This document shows positions 13,101-24,452 of a DNA stretch of 64,000 nucleotides, in pieces. The stretch's first letter is position 1. Each line of letters begins with the position of its first letter. The translations under genes and the position numbers were made by a program. The notes beneath the pieces were generated by a model. The model ran no database searches and had not been told where the DNA came from. It saw nothing but the letters and a program-made list of their open reading frames with translations. The stretch spans positions 48,136-112,135 of the forward strand of contig JASXTE010000128.1 of the NCBI GenBank assembly GCA_030280995.1, written 5' to 3'. Source of the DNA: Hemileia vastatrix (Eukaryota; Basidiomycota; Pucciniomycetes; Pucciniales; Zaghouaniaceae).

Positions 13101-15066
13101 CTGATCGGAACAGTTCCGAACTATCTTTGTTACGTCAACTCGGTTCTTTTCTATAGAGTCGGTGGTGGATCTGCTCTTTCTGGATTCATGCTTGCTGGTG
13201 CTACCTTCGGAATCATGCTAGCTGGTCCTGGAACGATCTCTTTTCTTCCCGTCATGATCGTTGGAGCTTTGATCTTCGTTCTTGGAATCGATCTGGCTAA
13301 GGAAGCTCTTTGGGATACTGTCGGCAGAGTCAATCGTTGGGAATACATGACGATTTGGATCATCGTCGTAGTCATGACTTATTGTGAGTGATTCAAAATC
13401 CAAAGTGAAGTCTTGAGCTAGACTGAACATTCTTTCTTTTCCTACCACTTCTATTAGGGGACTTCGTCATTGGAATTCTAGCTGGAATCATCTTTGCATG
13501 TCTGTTCTTCGTAGTTCAAACTTCGAGACGAAAGACAGTTCGAGCAATCTTCGATGGTTCGGTCGCCAGATCTACAGTGAGAAGACACATGACTCAGAGG
13601 CAGTTCTTGGACGCTGTTGGTACTCAGACTCAAATCATGAAGTTGCAAGGTTTCTTGTTCTTCGGTACCATCAATTCAGTCGAGATCTTGGTCAGGAAAG
13701 CGTTGGATATCAGTGATTGGGAGAGGAAACCGATTAGATTCTTGATTGTCGATGTGAGTAGCACTTCTGTGATCGATGATCGTGTTCAGTCAGTGGTTCT
13801 CTTCTGAACCCCCTTCCACTTCTTTCTATGCTTTGCAGTTCTCACTCGTCAGTGGAGTCGATTTCAGTGCTGCTGAAGCTTTCACTCGAGTTCAAAGACT
13901 ACTCGCCACTAAAGACGTCGTTCTCGTCTTCTGTGGGCTGGCTTCTGATGGAGACGTGGCAATCAGCTTACAATCAGTCGGAATGTGGGCTGATTACGGT
14001 ATTCGTCTGGAAGTCTTTGCTCACCTGAACGAAGCTTTGGAGTGGACGGAGAACGAATACCTAAGAGGAATGTACTCTTCAGGTTCGACTGCTGCCAAAG
14101 CTTTCGGTCAAGCATCATTAGCAGCTGGAGGAGGTCTAGATGTTCCTGACGTCAAGAGGCAACCTGCTTTCAACATTTCAGAGAGTTTCGAGAATTCTCC
14201 AAGAAGACATCATCTACACGAAGCTGCTTTGACTGCCGTCAACAATACCAACGCTAGCTTGGCTTCGATCACCGAGCATGTTAGATCTGATACTGAACAA
14301 GATGTCAAGTCTTCTGATTCGAAAAACAGTCCTCAGAACTTGATGACGAAACTCATCGATCAAGACAAGGAAAGCATCAGAATCAACAAACTCTTTACCA
14401 ACCTAGACCTTCGATGGTGCAACCTTTACCTCTTCTTATGATCACTTTCAAAGCTTATGCAACTCCAGACATGAATGAGCATTTCTTCAACAAGTTGACA
14501 ACATACTTCAAGTCAGTCACGTTGACGAAAGGTCAAGTTTTATGGGAGAGAGGAGATGAACCTGATGGTCGTGAGTGTTTCGCTGCTCAGGTTTGCAGGC
14601 AGACCCGATTTCTTCACTGAAAACTGAAGTTTTTGATGCTGATTCTATTTCTCTTTTCTTTTTCCGTTAGTCTACCTCATCGAATCTGGAATGCTCAAAG
14701 CTAGGTACGAGTTCCAGTTGGAAGCTTATGAGATTAACGAGGCGATGTTGGCGGGTACCATTGCTGGAGAGGTAAGTCGCATCTGTTCTCCTTTTATTTC
14801 TTATGAACTATCGACTGATTGCTTGAATTTGCCATTCTCGACCCTCACTGTTGTCCTTTCAGCTCTCATTCCTCTCTCGTCAAGCAAGGAACACTACCGT
14901 TCATGCCGCTATGGATTCCCAACTCTGGAAATTGGACGCTGATGCTCTCAGAGCTTTGGAGAATGATTCCCCATCAGACTTTGGTGCTTTCACCAAGATG
15001 TTACTGAGAGCCAGCGGAGAAGAGCAAGATTGCTTGATGAGCTATCTCGTCTCCAGGCTGAGTTGA
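10156..15066 (+). CDS. VSB1: Vsb1-type vacuolar SulP transporter with STAS and cNMP-binding-like domains
   Basis: Homologue of yeast Vsb1 (YGR125W), a vacuolar SulP-family protein linked to vacuolar storage of basic amino acids. Proposed exons: 10156-10174, 10364-10772, 11004-12427, 12553-13383, 13458-13753, 13839-14279, 14330-14570, 14671-14771 and 14863-15066; 3966 nt, 1321 aa. A long Ser-rich cytosolic leader is followed by the SulP core (LGSLLNILDGVSYGMIMFP, FPRHILVGCIGGVGIFLI, LHVPLNVPAL, ELVAHGISNILAGLIGTVPN), a STAS domain (LIVDFSLVSGVDFSAAEAF) and a C-terminal cyclic-nucleotide-binding-like fold (YLIESGMLKARYEF). The 5' end is the weakest part: the 19-nt first exon and the 231-bp intron are chosen because they keep phase and join MSQIDEG to PVLPLRRPLS. 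The 50-nt intron at 14280-14329 restores the frame before RPSMVQPLPLL; the alternative is a frameshift there. Confidence 0.88.
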
Positions 15067-15634
15067 GAGGCTTAGATCCTCTCACTGTTCGCATTCCAAG
15101 AAATGTTTTCCATCTAATCTTTATTCTATACCTCTTTACGTTCTCATAATGCCCTTTGTTTTCTTTTTCTCTGTTCTTGTCAATGCCACATCTCGAATCC
15201 ATTTCCAAGCTTCGATAGATACTTTCGACTTCCTCGCCCTCTTTTCAAGCTTTTACCATTCCTCTAGACCTCAACGACACTCGAACAATCATCATCCAAA
15301 CGCACCAATGGTTTCATCTCTCTGCTGTGGTCTTTCGCTCTCGATAAATACTTCTCGTCACGCTCCTTACCATTCTTGATCTTCTTGTACCTGCTCTTTC
15401 TTTCCTCATTTTTAGAATTTTCTTTCTGCAATTCGAAATGATGAGAAATCCAGGCGCTGCTCGCCGTTGTAGCCGAGTGCATGCAGGCAAAAAGGAGAGT
15501 CATTCAGATTTTTATCTTGACTCGACCTCCATCACTACAAAAAGCGGAATTTCTTCTCAGTCCATCTTCAACTACCTCCCATCCTTTCAAGATCTCGAGT
15601 CCACAACGGAATTCACCAAACTCCTGCTCTAGCC
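15067..15634. other. Intergenic, transporter 3' to GNAT 5'
   Basis: CT-rich DNA with no supported gene; it holds the transporter 3' flank and the promoter of the acetyltransferase. Confidence 0.5.
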
Positions 15635-16514
15635 ATGCAATCAAAGGAAATCGAAATCAAAGATGCGACTTCTTCTGACATCGATGCCATTTGGTCAGAT
15701 CTTCTCCCATTGTTTTTTGGATGTGGCTCCTAAATTCTTCAAGTTTGGACTTACTGAGCAGTATGTCTCTTGGAGAACTTCAAGACTAAGAAGATACCCA
15801 CTCGAGGATGGAATACGAGAGAGAAACAGAGGAAGTAGAGGCAAGTCTCCTTTGGACGAAACACATCTGCTCAAAGCATCCATCAAAGAGACAGGAGAGA
15901 TTGTCGGGTTTCTCTACTTTACCATAGAGCCAAAAATAGAAGAGGGAGCAGCTGGAGAAGTGCAAAAACAAACAAGAAAGGAGAGAGAAGACGCCCTCCG
16001 GAGGTGGTACCAAAACTGCCAGAGGGGACAGATGAAAGTCGCTGGCTTCGTTTCGTCGAAGTCATGGACGAAGCTAAGGTAAAACACGTTGGCAACAAGG
16101 CCTATGTCTGTGAGTATGATCGAGATTGATTCTCGCTGTCCCTAAGCAAAAGCGATGACTGGTGCACAGCTCTGATTTCGAATCTTTCCATCTTCTTTCT
16201 TCAATTGCTCCTTTCTCTCTGGCTGTCTCTCTCATTTTCTCTTTCCTTTTTCAAAGCTATCGAAATACTAGGAGTCTCAGCAAAGCACAGAGGCGTTGGG
16301 ACAGGTCCAAAGCTGATGAAACACTGCTTTCAAACTCGTTTCAAACCTTCTTCGATCTTCGAACGAAGCCTCAACACCCCATCTACCATTCTTCCTATGT
16401 GCTACTCCACTAGCAGTACCAATGTACGAACGAATGGGCTTCAAGCTACTGGAGGGATTGCCTGACGCTTGGGATGAAAACAGGAGTCTTCTTCACGCTA
16501 TGATTAAAGAATAG
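15635..16514 (+). pseudogene. GNAT N-acetyltransferase, frameshifted
   Basis: Two-exon gene of the GNAT fold, which uses acetyl-CoA. It starts MQSKEIEIKDATSSDIDAIW, and its second exon (from about 16258) carries motif A, LGVSAKHRGVGTGPKLM, then the C-terminal VPMYERMGFKLLEGLPDAW and a stop at 16512-16514. The intron at about 16109-16257 has a normal donor and an AAAG acceptor. The frame breaks at least three times: in a six-T run at 15713-15718 (DLLPLFF to DVAPKFFKFG), somewhere in 15955-16020 (before ESRWLRFVEVMDEAK), and between about 16325 and 16375. No intron fits these sites. Either the gene is recently dead or the consensus is wrong; coding signal on both sides of each break is otherwise intact. 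Substrate unknown. Confidence 0.65.
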
Positions 16515-16794
16515 AGAATGATCTTTGATCTCACATCTGTATTCTTTACCATCTAGTCATCAATCTGATCTTTACCTTGAGAACAGATGACTGCAGCTCG
16601 ACCTCCGGGTACGGATCTGTTATTTTGGATTCCACTTTTCGAAACCGATAGTCATCGAGTCTCGCTCTAGGCTTCGACGAATAGCAGTCAGACTTTTCTC
16701 ATTCTTTTCAAAGAGTTCAACTTGAAAGCTGTGCATTATCACATCCTCCATTGCAAAAAAATCTGTACAGTCAAGAGCCCTGAAATGCGAACTA

Positions 16795-19519
16795 TCAGTA
16801 AGACATGGAACGTTCGAAGATATCGGTCAAATGCTCGCTACCATCTGATCCAGCCGACGTCACCAATTCCTGGAGCGAGACTGTTGAAAGAGAAACGAAA
16901 AGAGGAATGGAAAGGAAGAAAACAGATTAGAATAGGCAAAAGAAATAATAGCAGGCATCATCAGTCTCAACTCACTCTAGAACACGACGCTGTGGAAGGG
17001 TTCCTTTAACGATCGAAGGAACTGTGAAGATGAGAAGGAGATTTCATGAATGAATGGGAAGATGAGTTGAGTTTCATGCAGATCCCGGGTCTGTCACGAG
17101 GAAAGGCCTTCTACTCACTATGCTCGTTCTTGTAACCAAGAGCTCCCAAACCTCTTGGAACGTTCAAGTGGCCAAGAATTCTGCAATCCTATCGTAAACC
17201 AAATCACCAACATCTCTATCCGGTAGTCTGGCCAATTCAGTCTTTTCAGAGAACAGTCTTGAATCTTCTTCTCCTTTCGATGCAAAGATTGCTGCGATTT
17301 CACGATGACGATCTGGAGCTGATGGAGAAGTGAATTGGAAGACTGCAGGTCCGGTTACAGCGACAGAGATTCCGTGAGGGACGATGACGTGGTCTCTAGA
17401 GTATCCTGGGGTGTTGATAGTTTGCTAGCCTGAGTGATAGAAGTTGGAAAGACAAAGATCAGTGGCTTGAGACAAAAGTATCGATTCAAGAGAGCTCTAG
17501 AAGGTTTACGTGGCACTCACTTTTTGTTCAATCCAGAAACAGCGTAAGAAGCTCCATGACAAAGATGCTGAGTTGAAGAGAAGAAAGAGTTCGTGGCAAG
17601 AAGTTAGAAACATGGGCATCTTTGCTTCTCGAGTTTCGATAATTCATCTCTTCGTGCTTTTCACTCACCACACAGCATTACCAAACCCGATTCCAGCAAA
17701 CGTAGCAGCCAAAAGCATTTGACTTCTAGCTTCGAAATCCATTCTATCCTTGAAGATTCTAGGTAGATATTTGACAGTTTGTTTCAAAGCCCAAAGGGAG
17801 AAAACGTCAGAGATTGGATTTGAACCTTGATAAGCAGGTCTATTGATTGGATTCGAAGGTCTTGGAGTTCTTTCTGTGAATGGAATTGCAGTGTAGGATT
17901 CGAGAGCGTGGAAAAGAACGTCCAGACCTGCAGAGACGTGGACTTCGCTGTGATGCGAAATCGAGATGAGAGGAAGAAGAGTGTCGACAGGTGAATTTCT
18001 CTCGCGCGCAGAAGAAAAGAAAGAGCAAAGCTAGAGCTTGGATTTTCAGACTTACGTTGGACAGGTTTCAGTGTTCAAAGGATCGACAACTCCAAGGTTT
18101 GGTCGAAGAGAACGAGAAGCGATACCAGTCTTTGCTCCAGTCTCAGTGTGATCAAAGATTGCAGTTCAGTGGTCTCGGAACTAAGATTGAAAGATAAGGT
18201 CCATCGTAAGGGAGAAGGAGTCAGGAAAAGAAAGGGAAGAAAGATGAGTGAACGAAATCCTGGTTCCATCACAGCCAAACTCCTCTTCGAAGTCATCTCC
18301 AAAGACTCACCCAGTTCCAGCAGTAGTGGGAACAGCGATATGAGGTCTCAAAGCCTTCTCGATAGGAAGTACCTTTGCCAATCGGAGCATTGACGAACTC
18401 TAAAACATCCTTATCATGATAAGTAGTGAACAAATTTGCAACTTTTGCAGTGTCCATTACAGATCCACCACCAACCGACAGGAAGTGAGAAAAGTTCTGT
18501 TTCCTACTGAAATCAATGGCTTCCTTCCAAGACAAATCATTTGGTTCGACTCTGACTTTGTCGAAGATCTCGTAGTTCAATCCTTGGGATTCTAAAGATT
18601 TGAATGGCTTGTTTCATCGGTAAAAGATCTTTGATAGTTGAATCTGTGAATACTCCGATCTTCGTTGCTGACATGTTTTTGAAGTCTAAACCTACTTCTT
18701 TGGTTACTCCTTCTCCGTAACGAATGTTTGAAGCTGCTAGCTGAGAGGTTGAAGAGAAGAAAGGGTTTGAGAGAATGGGAGAGAGAGAAATGGGACGAAG
18801 AGGGACAAGTCATAGTAAGAACCGAGAGCCAGCCTTGAAGAGATGACAGATTGAAACTTTCTGGCAAGACTCAGATCTCTAGAACATCAGAACAATGGTA
18901 GAGATACGATCAAGAGCAAGGAAGTGGAGAGAAGTTGAAGATGGCTTTTCACCAGCTCTCTTCTCTACCGAGCTCTCCATCTAATTCCAAATAGAGCCAT
19001 ATGTTCCTTATCTAAAACTTCTCATCTCGAAGATCCAAAGCTCTTCTTCGGAATTTTCATAAGCCCGCTTGTTGTTCGTACCGATAGTTCCGAGAGATGA
19101 TGTTACCAATCCTGGATTAGAGTTGCTCCTACTTCCAAACGATGATAGTTGATACTCACTTCGAAAGCGTATTCCTTCTCCAGGTCTACATCGATAGGAG
19201 TAGCCAAACCTCTGTTACCATTTCTAGCTCCATGTTTCCCAAGCATGTTCATTCCAGCTCTGATCATGTTTGGTGCTGCAGAGGTACAACCATGACAAGG
19301 ACATCCTGACGAGTGCGACAATCTCAGTAGATTGTCTAATTCGAGGATGGAGTGGTGCAAAAGAAGAAACAGGAGAAAGAAAGTGAAAGTTAGAGGATGA
19401 GTAGTGACTTTACCCCACATGAGAATGAGATGAGAGAATGGCACACGACAAGTCAGTTCAAGTCTGTTTGAGATGGAATACTTACGAACTTGAGAACGAG
19501 TTACTGGAGCTCTAACCAT
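16795..19519 (-). pseudogene. Hydroxyacid-oxoacid transhydrogenase (ADHFE1-type), seven single-base frameshifts
   Basis: Iron-containing alcohol-dehydrogenase family enzyme of mitochondria, coupling 4-hydroxybutyrate oxidation to 2-oxoglutarate reduction. Exons: 19519-19486, 19305-19160, 18740-18311, 18180-18056, 17947-17669, 17567-17521, 17429-17119, 17021-16976, 16880-16795. Diagnostic pieces: RYGEGVTKEVG, FDKVRVEPNDLSWKEAIDF, VGGGSVMDTAKVANL, the AVPTTAGTGSETT region, LFHALESYTAIPFTERTPRP, GNAG-VHLCHGASYAVSG, RDHVIVPHGISVAVTGPAVF. Splice sites are intact. The frame is broken by single extra bases near 18602, 18370, 17408-17411 (a C run on the coding strand) and 16854, and by single missing bases near 18165, 17672 and 17166. 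Each is corrected by one base with no lost conserved residues. This means either very recent inactivation or consensus errors. It is the tail-to-tail neighbour of the damaged GNAT gene. The N terminus looks like a mitochondrial presequence. Confidence 0.85.
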
Positions 19520-19621
19520 CTTGAAATTGATAGGTGACGGAGGGATAGATGGAGAGGGTGAAGAGTGCAAGAGGACAAGAGGACAAGATGTTCAGAAGAA
19601 AGCCTCCAAGCTGCCCGCTCT

Positions 19622-19846
19622 GCCGAATATCACAAAAGAACGCTCTACTCGCTCAACTACGTTTCCTTTTCACTATTCATCTATTTCAAGATTCTTCTGA
19701 TCCGCTCATTGTCCAAGCGAAGAGAGCCGAACGGGTCGTGCTGAACGGACGTCGTCTTACTTCGAACGAAGGCTGCTTTCTCTTCTTCCTTCTTTTCTTT
19801 CCTCCCAATCCTCTTTTTTGATTCTTCTTCGATTCTTCTCCTACCA
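19622..19846 (+). repeat. Duplicated upstream block, copy 1
   Basis: About 225 bp before F-box copy 1, closely similar to 22066-22285. Shared landmarks are a TATCACAAAAGAACGC start, CTGAACGGACGTCGTCTT in the middle and GATTCTTCTTCGATTCTTCT just before the ATG. The tandem gene duplication therefore carried its promoter. Confidence 0.75.
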
Positions 19847-21511
19847 ATGATGCAAGAGACAACTCAAGATGTCGATCTCAAAGATCCAATGCTTTTCTTA
19901 CCTCCAGAAATGCTATCCCAACTTCTCCTTTGTCTTCCACCTTCATCAATCGCTCGCAGCTCTGCCATCAACAAGCGATGGAGAGCCATCATCAATCGGA
20001 CCCAAGTCTTCATCAAGAGGTAGATCTGCCATCTTTCTTAGAACATCATCGAAAAGGGATCGAAGGGCTGCTGGAAACTTTTGAACGACTTTCTTCCCTT
20101 TCACTGAATAACCTCGTCAACGTCAGCCTCAACCTAACCTCCTTGTTTTCTCATTTCAACAATGAAGTAGCGTGCGGATTGCAGAATTCTAGGTTTCTCG
20201 AACGGATACTAGAGACCTTACAAGAATCGAGTCAGACATTGAAACATCTAGAGATTTCGGTAAATGGAGAAATTTATTACTCCAATCAAAGTATCAAGTT
20301 TTTTCGCACCCCTCATGAAACAGCTCCATTCTTTCAACCAATTGCAGACAATCACGATTTATGCTCCTTTCTCTTTCACCCTTTCGGCTGGAGATGTAGG
20401 ACCAGGAACTAGAAGATTTACTTTATTTGACAATACTCAGCGATGGGGCGATGGAACGGAACCAGACGTTGGATCTAAGAACTTGAGTCACTACGCAAAA
20501 AAGGTTACAGAGATTGCTGCAAGTCAACTCACCGGATTCAGAATCACAGAGGCACTTTATAAAATGAAACCAAGTAAAGAGGGGGTGCTGCCTAAGTTGT
20601 ATGATGATCTATTGCGATCCAGAGATACGCTTCAAATCTTGGACCTAAAACGATTTGGTCAAATCGCAGAACCGAGTCTCTGGAGTCTGGCCCTTAGCTG
20701 CCCTAATTTGACCGAATTCTCTTTTGGTTATGAAGGGTTGGATGAATATGTTGATGAAGACGATTTAGAATCTAAAAGGTTAAGAGCTCCGACCGGTTTG
20801 GTTCCAACAGGTGTCTTAAAGAAGTTTGATTTTCGGATGATTACCGAAGTTGACAATTTGGTTGATTGGGATTCAGGAGTAATTCATTGGCTGGGACATC
20901 AATTGGAAGTTTTGCAAGTAGAACAAGACTTTGAAACCTCGTTCAAATTCATGAGTTCCAATTCTCTCTCCTCAATCATCCTGAATTCTCAAGCTACACT
21001 CACGGTCCTTCATCTAACAGGAATAGGTGATCGAGATGACTTCGTACCAACTGTGAACGCTTCCTTTTCCTTACCCAATCTGACCGACTTACAAGTTAAA
21101 GAAGTAGAATCATCAGTTTATCATCTCATCTCTGGTTTCAATGTTCCCAGATTAGAGATCTTCATACTGAGACAGATGGAAGATTATGAAATCAAGATCA
21201 ATCCAGCTTTCAATTGCTTCCTAAGTATACTGAAGAGTTCTCATCTGAGCCTCGCTGAAACAAAACTTAACATCTACAATTATTCTCCAGTTCAACTTCT
21301 GGAGCCAGATCTGTCTCTTCCGTTCCCTGACCTTGTTCAGATGGATTTATCAACATCTGATTGGTCCCCTCAAATGCCAGATCATATGTTTGCCTTTCTC
21401 TCGAAATTATTCATTTGCTCCAAATGGGTTGATTTCAGCTCGAGCTTCATTCAAAAGGCCAAGTTAGAATCAAGAATCTTGCCTTCGAACATCCAGAGAC
21501 CAACCAGATGA
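19847..21511 (+). pseudogene. F-box protein, tandem copy 1, two frameshifts
   Basis: Begins MMQETTQDVDLKDPMLFLPP and runs into a classical F-box (LPPEMLSQLLLCLPPSSIARSS), the Skp1-binding motif of SCF ubiquitin ligases, followed by a leucine-rich-repeat-like C-terminal half. Comparison with copy 2 shows one missing T at about 19994-19997 (the DPSLHQEVDL block is out of frame) and one extra T in the six-T run at 20299-20304. Beyond these the frame is open to 21511 and aligns with copy 2 along its length. The substrate of such a ligase is not predictable. It may be a decaying copy or a consensus error; the adjacent HOT and GNAT genes show the same damage. Confidence 0.75.
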
Positions 21512-22065
21512 AGACTTTACAGCTTTACATTATCGAATTTTGAAGGAGAAGGATCTGGGGATCTTTTCAAATGAGGTGAGAAATGTCATCGATTGTCTCT
21601 TCCACCTTTTATTGAGAGCTCTGACGCTCACTCTATCTCCCATCTTCATCTCACAGAGCTCTAGATGGATTAACATCAGTAATGACTCTTGGTCTCAGCT
21701 CTACAATCTTTGGAGCTTCTGGCAAAGAGAGGCCCTCACCAACCGTGAGTGACGACGTTTCGAGGGATGAGACGAGAACTTAAGCTAATTTTCTTCTTTT
21801 GGGCTGGAAATGCTACTGGTAATCCAGATTACTGCAGCGTCGATGAATAAGCAGCAAGACTTGCTTGGTTCTTTCTTTCGCCTTATATCATTATCTCTAC
21901 CATCAGTTAACGCCTCTTTACTTGGGTCTTGGAGTGATATCGACTCTTATCTTTTCTTCCTATCTTGTACTTCATTTCTCTCGAAATGTAGATGCTTGAC
22001 TTCTTATGAATTTCAAGGTTGCGAAGCTTTCTACCCTTTATATAATTGGGAACCCCCTGCCCGAT

Positions 22066-22285
22066 ATCACAAAAGAACGCTTTTCTCGTCCAACTACTTT
22101 CCTTTTCCACTATTTACTAATTCAACGATTCTTCCCATCCGATCATTGTCAGAGGCAGGAGAGCCGAACGGATCGTGCTGAACGGACGTCGTCTTGCTTT
22201 CGAACGAAGGCTGTCTCTTCTTTCTCTTCTTCTTCCTTTCCTCCCAATCCTCTTCTTTGATTCTTCTTCGATTCTTCTCCTACCA
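22066..22285 (+). repeat. Duplicated upstream block, copy 2
   Basis: Counterpart of 19622-19846, preceding F-box copy 2. The remaining 21512-22065 interval between the two genes holds no supported gene. Confidence 0.75.
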
Positions 22286-24016
22286 ATGATGCAAGAGACA
22301 ACTCAAGATGTCGAGCTCAAAGATCCAATGCTTTTCTTACCTCCAGAAATGCTATCCCAACTTCTTCTGTGTCTTTCACCTTCGTCAATCGCTCGCAGCT
22401 CTGCCATCAACAGGCGATGGCGAAGCATCATCAATTCGGATCCAAGTCTTCACCAAGAGGTAGATCTATCCTATTTGGGAAGATTGAACTTCAGACTCAA
22501 CGACACTGTCGAACATCTCAATCGAATCAGTATCTTATCGGGCCACAAGCTCATCACAGTCACGCTGGATCTTACCAAGTTTCTTTATGAGTTCAATACA
22601 CCAACTGTCTCAGACATCATGTATGGAAGAGGAAGAGTGTGTTCTAATAAGATCAGTCGAGAGTTCAATCAACTTCTGGAAATTCTTCAAGAGTCTACTC
22701 AAACGTTGAAGTTCTTAAACATCAAGATGGATCCAGCAAAATCCAAAGGGTTCTCTCATTCTACTACTCCTTCTAACGGAATCCTAGTCTTTATATCTCC
22801 TTTGATGAGACAAATTCATCTGTTCAAGAGATTGGCAGTTGTCGAGATTCAAGGTCCTTTTCATTTCTCTGCTTCAGCTGGACGAGAATCACTGGGTTCT
22901 AGAAGGATCAGTTTCGTCAACAATATCGGAGAACGTATTCATGACATTCGTCAGACTTCAATCCCTTCGATTTCAAAATACCTAAGGAAGATGACAGAGA
23001 TTGCTGGAAGTGGATTAACCGAGTTTAGGAGCTTTCGAAAGAGTGTTATAGAAGATTTCTTTGAAGCCGAGGAATTATTGGGGGTTCTTGTAGAATCTAA
23101 ATCTACTCTTCAGGCTCTGGAGTTCAAGTATTTCAATAACGATAGTGAAAGGATCAAGTCGGAGGTTTGGAATCTTGCCCAGAGCTGCCCTTTGCTTCAT
23201 TCTTTTGGGTTTGTTGAAGGGTGGGAATGGCAAACGACTAAACCAATCATTCGACAAGTGGCATTAAGAAACCTTCATATAAATTTCACATGGCACGCAG
23301 CTCCTGCTGAAGCAAATTGGGAGCCGATGTTGGGTTGGATTGGGCATCAATTAGAGAGTTTCACCTTGGAGCACCATTCAATGAATACAGAAGAGAGATC
23401 ACTGGGCAGTATTGACTCTAGAACTTTGATTTCTCTCCTCAACACTAATACGTCACTCAAATCTCTGAATTTGAAGAACGTGGGGAAAGTGGGAGATGAA
23501 AATTTACTTCAAGAAGGTCAATTACTACTTCCGAACCTCAATCAATTGTCTATCAATTCAATCACACCTTCTCTTCAATCTCTCATATCAAATTTGAATA
23601 CTCCTAGGCTTCAAGTTCTTCAATTCACTCATGAGTATTCTTGGGTCTCAAGAGGTCATCCTTATAGGGAGGAAGCATTCAATTGCTTTCTGGACGTTCT
23701 ACAAAATTGTAGCTCAACTCTAGTAGAAGTCAAATCTTCATTTCACTACTCAGGGATAACTCTTCCAGAACATCGTTCACCAATAGTCTTACCAGCTCTC
23801 AAATTACTATCGTTAAGGAACCTGGACCATGGAACCTCCACTGAAGCAGAGTACTTTTTGTCTGACACGTTCACTTGTCCGAGCCTGGTCACTCTAGACA
23901 CAAATTTGCTTCTCTTCAAAGACTTGTTGAATCCTAAATGGAAGGAGGCGAATCGCAAATATCGAGAAGGGCTGGCTGATTTGTTCAAAGATCTTCCGCC
24001 TCCTTCATTCACCTAG
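22286..24016 (+). CDS. F-box protein, tandem copy 2 (intact)
   Basis: Single-exon 576-aa protein. The N-terminal F-box (FLPPEMLSQLLLCLSPSSIA, then INRRWRSII) would recruit Skp1/Cullin-1; the remainder is a leucine-rich-repeat-like fold with repeated LxxLxLxx strands (for example LKSLNLKNVGKVGDENLLQ). The frame also stays open upstream to 22175, but the MMQETTQDVELKD start is conserved with copy 1 and sits just after the conserved leader, so 22286 is preferred. The intact duplicate lets the frameshifts in copy 1 be placed exactly. The family is probably a lineage-expanded one; the target is unknown. Confidence 0.85.
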   Translation: MMQETTQDVELKDPMLFLPPEMLSQLLLCLSPSSIARSSAINRRWRSIINSDPSLHQEVDLSYLGRLNFRLNDTVEHLNRISILSGHKLITVTLDLTKFLYEFNTPTVSDIMYGRGRVCSNKISREFNQLLEILQESTQTLKFLNIKMDPAKSKGFSHSTTPSNGILVFISPLMRQIHLFKRLAVVEIQGPFHFSASAGRESLGSRRISFVNNIGERIHDIRQTSIPSISKYLRKMTEIAGSGLTEFRSFRKSVIEDFFEAEELLGVLVESKSTLQALEFKYFNNDSERIKSEVWNLAQSCPLLHSFGFVEGWEWQTTKPIIRQVALRNLHINFTWHAAPAEANWEPMLGWIGHQLESFTLEHHSMNTEERSLGSIDSRTLISLLNTNTSLKSLNLKNVGKVGDENLLQEGQLLLPNLNQLSINSITPSLQSLISNLNTPRLQVLQFTHEYSWVSRGHPYREEAFNCFLDVLQNCSSTLVEVKSSFHYSGITLPEHRSPIVLPALKLLSLRNLDHGTSTEAEYFLSDTFTCPSLVTLDTNLLLFKDLLNPKWKEANRKYREGLADLFKDLPPPSFT

Positions 24017-24452
24017 TCTCTTCACCTCTCTTTCATTTATTCTTTTGCTGCTTTCTGATTTGGTGCCATGATTGATTTGTAATTTTGATAACGAAGTATG
24101 TACAAAATTGTATCGCTGAATTCGACTCTAGAGATGAGGGCAAAAAGAGCGAATCATGTGTCCAAACGAAACGGTCAAATCCAATTTCAACTTTTTCCGA
24201 GGTCCCTTCCTCAGCATGACCAAAGCAAAGAGAAACACATTAATGTTAATAATTTCCGTGTACTTCTGTTTTTACAAAGAGAGGTTTTTTCTGAAAAGGA
24301 ATCATCATTTTGATTTTCAACTCTCTATCTATATCGATCTTCCCCTCTCCCTACCACCTAACTTTCTAACCATCTTCAGCTTTTCCCACCCTATCCTCCA
24401 ACTCTGCACCTTTCCAACATCCAATTCTCGGCTTCTCCTCCTACAAAGCTAT
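24017..24452. other. Convergent intergenic region
   Basis: 3' flanks of F-box copy 2 (+) and ERV14 (-). AT-rich; no gene seen. Confidence 0.5.

Noticed and set aside
16795..18740. Programmed ribosomal frameshifting as an explanation for the HOT gene breaks
   Set aside because: The seven shifts are a mix of one-base insertions and deletions with no common slippery heptamer or stop-codon context.
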